From: Streptomyces beigongshangae
GTDB lineage: Bacteria; Actinomycetota; Actinomycetes; Streptomycetales; Streptomycetaceae
Direction of reading: 5' to 3'
NCBI RefSeq assembly: GCF_019710745.1
Contig: NZ_JAHKJW010000011.1
Location: 119,328-183,327 of the forward strand
Length of the DNA stretch: 64,000 nucleotides
Shown here: one piece after another, positions 60,722 to 64,000 of the stretch
Layout: each line of letters begins with the position of its first letter
Position numbering within the stretch: the stretch's first letter is position 1
The notes under the pieces: generated by a model
The model's input: the letters and a program-made list of their open reading frames with translations, nothing else
Databases searched by the model: none
What the model was told of the DNA's origin: nothing
Made by a program: the position numbers and the translations under genes

Positions 60722-61813
60722 CAGCACCGGCGGGGGCCCCTCCAGGGGCGCGGGCACCTGCGTGCCCAGCCACGACGGACCCGCACCCGGCGACGAACCG
60801 GATCACCCCTCGGGGGGCGTTGCCGGGCACCAGCCCATCAGTGCCCCCCACTCAACTCCCCACTCCCCACCCAACCCCCCGCTCAACTTCTCGTGGATCC
60901 GCGCGCTCGGCCGCGACGGCGTACCCGGCCGCGACGGCGTACCCGGCCGTGACGGCGCACCGGCTTCCGGCGGCGCACTCGCCCTCGACGAGCGCGAGGC
61001 CCTGCTGAACCGCTGAATCGCTGAACCGCGCACGCGCGTACGAACAGGCCGCCGCCGAGCAGGTCGACAGGCTGCGGGGCCGGCTCGCCCGCGCCGGGGG
61101 CCTCGCGGCCACCCTCGGCGCCCGCCTGCGACGGAGCGCCTCCGCCGGCCGCTCCTGACCGCACGGCACGGCCGCGGCCGGACCGGCGCGGGATCGCGCG
61201 GCGAGGAACCGGCCGGCCGGTCACGAGGTGGATGGACTACCGCTCGGCCCGGCATGCTTCTACTCTCGAAGCAGGTGGCATCGGGCGCTCTCGCCCGCAC
61301 CGCGGGCTCCCGGACCCCTGAGCCGTGCACGACTGCCGAGGCCGGCTGGAGCCGCATCGCCGACAACGCGGCTCCAGCCGCTGCCCTCCGGGCGCGCCCA
61401 GCGGGGCGACGCCCGCAGCCCCGCATCGCCGGGAGGGCACCTCGCGCGAGGACCGGCCGGGGGGAGCCCCGGTCCCTCGCGCTCCCTGGCCGCCGCCGCA
61501 CCCGCTGCGGCGGCGGCCGGAACCACCAGCGTCCCACCGGGGGTGCGGGATGTCCGCACATCGAACCGGCCCAGTCTCCTGCCGTCGCTCCCACGACGAC
61601 ATCGTTACAAAAGTCCCGTCACGCGACAGCGCAGGCGCAGCAGCAGTTGACAGCGGGTGCAGGGCGATCGCGACGTCGATCGCCCGGTCCCCGGGAAGAA
61701 ACGTGCTCCCGCACCGTGGTGGTGAAGATGCCATGGACGCGGTGGGGCAGGGCCACAATGCTGGGGAGTGCTGGTGCACGTTCGGCACCGGCACGTCAGG
61801 CATAGGGAAGACC
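60722..61813. other. Gene-poor region with repeats and a possible gene remnant
   Basis: Nearly 1.1 kb without a convincing gene. At 60909-60962 an 18-bp unit (GGCCGCGACGGCGTACCC) is repeated three times. At 60975-61158 the segments LALDEREALLNR and ARAYEQAAAEQVDRLRGRLA then LGARLRRSASAGRS look coding but lie in different frames with stops between them, as in a decayed gene. From 61160 to 61813 several long open frames exist on both strands, but all have the Arg/Pro/Ala-rich composition of random GC-rich DNA. Confidence 0.4.
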
Positions 61814-62503
61814 ATGATGGCGGAGAATACGCTGACGAAGTTGGTCAGGGAGTTGCAGCCGGGCGGGTCGGGGCCATCCCACCAGTGGTGCGGAAGCCTG
61901 GCCGCGCTGCTGGTGGTGGACGGCACCGCGGTCACCTTCCGCATGGACGGTTCGGAGCTGCTGTGGTCGAGCGACGAGACCGGTACCTGTCTGGACGACG
62001 TGCAGTACACACTCGGCCAGGGCCCGGCCCTGGACGCGGCGCGCGACGGCGGTCTGTACCTGGTGCCCGACCTGGAGCGCGCCTCCACGACGCGCTGGCC
62101 CCTGTTCACCGCGGAGGCCCTGGCACTGGGGGTGCGGGCGGTCTTCGCCCTCCCCCTGCGGCTGGGCGCCGCTCGGATCGGAGCCCTGGTCTGTCACCGC
62201 TGCGAGGCGGGGTCGCTGTCACAGCGGTCGCTCGACGACGCCCTGGCGGTGAGCGACGCCCTGGCGGTCTTCCTGCTGGCGGGGGCCCGGAGGAACGGGG
62301 AGGCGTTCGGCCCCGCGATCGAGACGATGGATCTGCACCGTGCCGAGGTGCACCAGGCCACCGGCATGCTCAGCGCCCAGCTCCACGTCTCCCTGCCCAC
62401 CGCGCTGGCCAGGCTGCGTGGTCATGCCTACGCAAGCGGCCGGCCGATCACCGATGTCGCCCGCGACGTACTGGACAGACGGCTGCGTCTGCCCGACAGC
62501 TGA
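61814..62503 (+). CDS. GAF and ANTAR domain-containing RNA-binding regulator, copy 1
   Basis: 229 residues. A GAF sensor (~20-160: DGSELLWSSDETGTCLDDVQ, VPDLERASTTRWPLFTAEAL) and a C-terminal ANTAR helical domain (~170-225: HQATGMLSAQLHVSLPTALA, ARLRGHAYASGRPITDVARD). ANTAR proteins bind paired hairpins in nascent RNA and prevent termination. GGGAAG precedes ATG 61814. It is followed 77 bp downstream by a second GAF-ANTAR gene. The GAF ligand is unknown. Confidence 0.9.
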   Translation: MMAENTLTKLVRELQPGGSGPSHQWCGSLAALLVVDGTAVTFRMDGSELLWSSDETGTCLDDVQYTLGQGPALDAARDGGLYLVPDLERASTTRWPLFTAEALALGVRAVFALPLRLGAARIGALVCHRCEAGSLSQRSLDDALAVSDALAVFLLAGARRNGEAFGPAIETMDLHRAEVHQATGMLSAQLHVSLPTALARLRGHAYASGRPITDVARDVLDRRLRLPDS

Positions 62504-62580
62504 CCGCGTGGCCCGCTCCGGCAGCCCTCCGGCTCTCGTCACACCCGCTGCTTCTTCAGCCGCGTAAAGGAACCGAAAAC

Positions 62581-63459
62581 ATGGACCGAGAACGCCTGGT
62601 CACGGAGACCTTCATCGAACTGGCCGACACCCTCGTCGACGACTTCGACGTCGTCGCCTTCCTCCAGCAACTGTGTACCCGCTGTGCGGAACTGCTGGAC
62701 GTCCGCTCCGCCGCCGTGCTCCTGGCCCTGCCGGACGAACCCCCGCACCCGGTCGCCCCCTGCGACCCCGGCGCGGCCCTGTCCCGGCTGCTGACCATCG
62801 CGCAACGCGAGGGGCCGGCCCTGGAGTGCCACCGCAGCGGCACCGCGCTCAATCCGGTCGACCTGGGGGACGGTGCCGACCGGTGGCCCGTGTTCACCGC
62901 AGGCGCGCGCCGCGCCGGATACCGCTCCGCGAGCGTTCTGCCGCTGCGGCTGCGCCAGCAGACCCTGGGATCCCTGCTGTTGCTGCGCACGGTCGCCGTG
63001 CCGGTCCCCGCGGCCGACGTACGGCTGGCCCAGGCGCTGGCGGACGCCGCCGCCATCGGCCTGGTCAACGCCCAGACACTCGCCGAACACCGGACCGTCA
63101 ACGCGCAGTTGCGCACGGCCCTGCACAGCCGTGTGATCATCGAACAGGCCAAAGGTGTCCTCATGCACCGGCTGGACGCCAGTGCGGACCAGGCGTTCGA
63201 GACCATGCGCCGCTACGCGCGCCACCACCGGCTGCGTCTGACCGCCGTGGCACAGACGGTCATCGACCAGGACCTGCTGCCCGTCGTGCCCGACCATCAG
63301 CGCCCGTCCGCCCGGACGAACGACGGGCAGGCCGGACGGCACCCGGGCGAAGTCCCGCAGCCGGGGCCGCCGGTGGACGGAACCACGCGGTCGGTGAACG
63401 GAACCGCACAGTCCGCGGACGGGGGCGTGCGTCCCGGGGGCGAGGACGCCGCGCCCTGA
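62581..63459 (+). CDS. GAF and ANTAR domain-containing RNA-binding regulator, copy 2
   Basis: 292 residues. GAF (~20-165: QLCTRCAELLDVRSAAVLLA, LPLRLRQQTLGSLLLLRTVA), ANTAR (~180-235: RVIIEQAKGVLMHRLDASAD, TMRRYARHHRLRLTAVAQTV), then a disordered ~55-residue tail. The ANTAR is closest to consensus of the three. GGAAC lies ahead of ATG 62581. Like its neighbour it would control RNA termination. The pair is likely one transcriptional unit. Confidence 0.92.
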   Translation: MDRERLVTETFIELADTLVDDFDVVAFLQQLCTRCAELLDVRSAAVLLALPDEPPHPVAPCDPGAALSRLLTIAQREGPALECHRSGTALNPVDLGDGADRWPVFTAGARRAGYRSASVLPLRLRQQTLGSLLLLRTVAVPVPAADVRLAQALADAAAIGLVNAQTLAEHRTVNAQLRTALHSRVIIEQAKGVLMHRLDASADQAFETMRRYARHHRLRLTAVAQTVIDQDLLPVVPDHQRPSARTNDGQAGRHPGEVPQPGPPVDGTTRSVNGTAQSADGGVRPGGEDAAP

Positions 63460-63511
63460 CCGCGACGCGCGCCGCCCGGGAGACGGCGGCGCACAGCGGA
63501 CCGGTCACCGG

Positions 63512-64000
63512 TCAGGACACATCGGGGTCGGGATCGCCTTCGAGGTGCAGACGGCCGTCCAGGACCTGCTGGGCCACATCGAGCAGGGGCTGGTCGTGGC
63601 GGTAGGCGTGGGCGCGCAGGCGGACCAGGGCCGTGTCGGTGCTCATGTCCTGCTGGACGGCGAGGGCCCCGGCGGCCTGGTGGACGGTCGGCGGGAATCC
63701 GGGCGGGCCGGGTACGGGCGGGACGCCGGTCCCCATGAGGTAGGGGTGCGCGTCCAGGATCAGGACGGCCAGGATGCGGGCGTATGCCTCCAGCCGGGCC
63801 CGCGCGGTGGGACCCAGGGAGGTGGGGGAGGTGTGGTAGAGATCTATGGCACCGATCCGCACCGCCCCGACCTCCAGGGGGATGGCGGTCACGGAGCGGA
63901 TGCCCAGTGCCTGGGCGACCTCGGCGAAGACCGGCCAGCGCTCCGGGTTCCGACGCAGATCGGGCACCTGGACCAGCTCGGCGCCCGTGTACGCCTCCGT
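63512..64000 (-). CDS. GAF and ANTAR domain-containing regulator, copy 3, partial
   Basis: The gene continues beyond the right edge; only the last ~162 residues are visible. They include the end of a GAF domain (VQVPDLRRNPERWPVFAEVA, IRSVTAIPLEVGAVRIGAID) and an ANTAR (HQAAGALAVQQDMSTDTALV, RLRAHAYRHDQPLLDVAQQV). It is convergent with copy 2, so the window ends in three related regulators. The product binds RNA by family analogy. Confidence 0.9.
   Translation of the reverse strand, partial: TEAYTGAELVQVPDLRRNPERWPVFAEVAQALGIRSVTAIPLEVGAVRIGAIDLYHTSPTSLGPTARARLEAYARILAVLILDAHPYLMGTGVPPVPGPPGFPPTVHQAAGALAVQQDMSTDTALVRLRAHAYRHDQPLLDVAQQVLDGRLHLEGDPDPDVS

Noticed and set aside
61254..61805. Open frames in the gap before the GAF-ANTAR genes
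   Set aside because: Arg/Pro/Ala-rich composition on both strands, no Shine-Dalgarno and no recognisable fold, so they are not called as genes.

Overview
This 64 kb window is chromosomal DNA from a Streptomyces or a very close relative. The base composition is extremely G+C-rich, start codons are often GTG, Tat signal peptides are frequent, and the gene content is typical of the genus (snapalysin, streptogrisin C-like protease, PhoD, SpoIIE phosphatases with RsbW/STAS partners, ANTAR regulators, long-form ArgG). I see no rRNA, tRNA, CRISPR array, transposase or prophage gene. Assignments rest on reading the sequence and remembered family features; no database search was run.

Layout. 1-5.2 kb: 5' part of a HemC paralogue, a CYTH-CHAD protein, and a large PAS/GAF/SpoIIE/HATPase regulator. 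5.4-7.7 kb: cysteine-free ribosomal proteins L33 and L36, snapalysin, a small membrane protein and an RsbW-like kinase. 8-10.6 kb: a membrane pseudokinase and an XRE/DUF2975 pair with its own palindromes. 10.7-16.4 kb: alpha/beta hydrolase with a strong repressible-looking promoter, AraC and VOC genes, polyphosphate kinase 2, a second SpoIIE phosphatase, a decayed HEAT-like gene and a small membrane protein. 16.7-20.1 kb: secreted PhoD and a chitin-binding serine protease. 20.2-24.1 kb (minus strand): a five-gene, translationally coupled operon headed by a 60-residue peptide. 24.4-30.1 kb: DUF6003-like protein, PaoABC-type molybdenum hydroxylase, DUF5990-like protein and an anti-anti-sigma factor. 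30.3-35.1 kb: Tat-exported flavoprotein, then a WYL regulator divergent from a coupled DinB / AlkZ-like glycosylase pair. 35.2-42.4 kb: argG with a probable leaderless, ArgR-controlled promoter, M23 peptidase, TetR and quinone oxidoreductase, LRR protein, AI-2E transporter. 42.6-51.3 kb: GH78 rhamnosidase, modABC with a HTH-TOBE regulator, GH43 with an AbfB domain. 51.8-60.7 kb: SDR, SRPBCC and FAD oxidoreductase run; FadR-type regulator divergent from an aminotransferase; sugar ABC importer without an ATPase. 60.7-64 kb: a long gene-poor gap, then three GAF-ANTAR regulators.

Themes. Partner-switching and signalling proteins are abundant (two SpoIIE phosphatases, an RsbW-like kinase, a STAS protein, a pseudokinase, three ANTAR proteins). 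Polyphosphate appears twice (CHAD and PPK2). Molybdate uptake and a molybdoenzyme occur in the same window about 20 kb apart. Most gene ends carry long GC hairpins and many regulatory gaps carry palindromes or short tandem repeats.

The best candidate for an undescribed system is the operon at 20180-24088: a small peptide gene, an unknown 236-residue protein, two paralogous DUF6895-like proteins and a penicillin-binding-protein-like hydrolase, joined by 4-base stop/start overlaps and preceded by six 11-bp direct repeats. The WYL / DinB / AlkZ-like module at 32-35 kb is the second most interesting.
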